Positions 63,607 to 64,000 of a stretch of 64,000 bases of DNA are shown here, piece after piece; position 1 is the stretch's first letter, and each line of letters begins with the position of its first letter. The notes under the pieces are model-generated. The model made no database searches. It saw only the letters and a program-made list of their open reading frames with translations, and was not told the origin of the DNA. The stretch covers positions 1 to 64,000 of the forward strand of contig WGOE01000005.1 in NCBI GenBank assembly GCA_016124195.1, written 5' to 3'. The translations under genes and the position numbers were made by a program. The stretch comes from a bacterium. Lineage in GTDB: Bacteria; Pseudomonadota; Alphaproteobacteria; Rhodobacterales; Rhodobacteraceae.

Positions 63607-64000
63607 TCAGGCGACCAGTTTGTAGCCGCCGTTTTCCGTCACCAACAGCCGCGCGTTGGCCGGATCTGCCTCTATCTTCTGGCGAAGACGATAGATGTGC
63701 GTCTCCAAAGTGTGGGTGGTCACACCCGCATTATAGCCCCAGACCTCATGCAGAAGCACATCGCGCGCCACAACCCCAGATTGCGCCCTGTACAGGAATT
63801 TCAGGATGTTGGTCTCTTTTTCGGTCAGGCGAATCTTCTTTTCCTTGGGGTCGAGCAGCATCTTTTGCGCCGGCTTGAACGTATAGGGACCCATCTGGAA
63901 GATCGCATCTTCGGACTGTTCGTGCTGGCGCAGTTGCGCCCTGATCCGGGCGAGGAGGACCGGGAACTTGAAAGGCTTGGTCACATAGTCATTGGCGCCG
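63607..64000 (-). CDS. OmpR-family response regulator, C-terminal part (cut by window end)
   Basis: The frame runs off the right edge, so only the last 131 or so residues are seen. They include the end of the receiver domain with the conserved Lys in DYVTKPFKFPVLLARI (read directly to the edge) and a full OmpR/PhoB winged helix: RLTEKETNILKFLYRAQSG, then TTHTLETHIYRLRQKIEADP and a C-terminal GGYKLVA. The sequence resembles PetR-like regulators of Rhodobacter. It is probably paired with a histidine kinase outside the window. Confidence 0.9.
   Translation of the reverse strand, partial: GANDYVTKPFKFPVLLARIRAQLRQHEQSEDAIFQMGPYTFKPAQKMLLDPKEKKIRLTEKETNILKFLYRAQSGVVARDVLLHEVWGYNAGVTTHTLETHIYRLRQKIEADPANARLLVTENGGYKLVA

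Overview
The window reads as a chromosome segment of a Rhodobacteraceae alphaproteobacterium (Rhodobacter, Gemmobacter or Tabrizicola type). The clues are high GC in nearly all genes, dense head-to-tail packing with 1-11 nt overlaps, a RpoHII-like sigma factor, an LpoA-like/RsmI/YraN block, a TauE/TIGR02186 pair, paired MerR regulators beside beta-oxidation genes, and several copies of a GC-rich intergenic repeat ending in GATGAAG. I see no rRNA, tRNA, CRISPR array, integrase, intact insertion sequence or prophage. Only the first ~420 bases are compositionally different (about 49% G+C by hand count).

Layout. 0.4-3.8 kb: oxyR diverging from katG (peroxide defence). 3.8-7.5 kb: a GtHNL-like cupin and a class V PLP enzyme, diverging from an Lrp/AsnC regulator, then an Old Yellow Enzyme. 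7.5-11.6 kb (minus strand): a small HTH protein, a MYG1-family hydrolase, a copper chaperone and a two-HMA copper ATPase. 11.8-18.8 kb: DUF1275 and DoxX membrane proteins, an unassigned Ala/Pro-rich protein, an M3 peptidase, half of a polar amino-acid ABC transporter and an extradiol-type dioxygenase. 18.9-22.6 kb (minus): membrane-anchored MoeB/ThiF-like protein, dut, coaBC, rpoH. 22.6-25.8 kb: cobinamide kinase, a GST with a cysteine-rich tail, comM. 25.8-28.1 kb (minus): gshB, yraN, rsmI. 28.2-33.8 kb: LpoA-like lipoprotein, glnD, murJ. 33.8-39.5 kb: a catalytically degenerate rhomboid, trpS, a structured intergenic region (candidate small RNA), a class IV aminotransferase, a universal stress protein, a 50-aa protein, nfuA, tsaB, rimI.

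39.7-45.2 kb is a complete nucleoside salvage operon: a BMP-type binding protein, a fused two-domain ATPase, two permeases and a purine nucleoside phosphorylase, preceded by a perfect 16-bp palindrome. 45.3-49.2 kb: TauE/SafE exporter and its TIGR02186 partner, a MATE transporter and two hotdog thioesterases. 49.3-57.6 kb is an acyl-CoA degradation block: two MerR regulators with a TTGACGT-GA-ACGTCAA palindrome, DmdC-like acyl-CoA dehydrogenase, GST, thiolase, two uncharacterised genes and a FadB-type fusion. 57.6-64 kb (minus): Hint-domain protein, sulfotransferase, D-2-hydroxyacid dehydrogenase, CsaA-like protein, proC, ybjN, exonuclease III, a small exported protein and the C-terminal part of an OmpR-type response regulator cut by the window end.

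Most of the window is ordinary core genome. The items most worth a second look are the structured RNA upstream of the aminotransferase, a long inverted repeat at 16.2 kb, the operator-like palindromes of the nucleoside and acyl-CoA blocks, a rhomboid without catalytic residues, the GST/cysteine-tail fusion, the dispersed GATGAAG repeat and a possible CUCCUCCC-containing small RNA near the right edge. I did not find a clearly new defence or mobile system.
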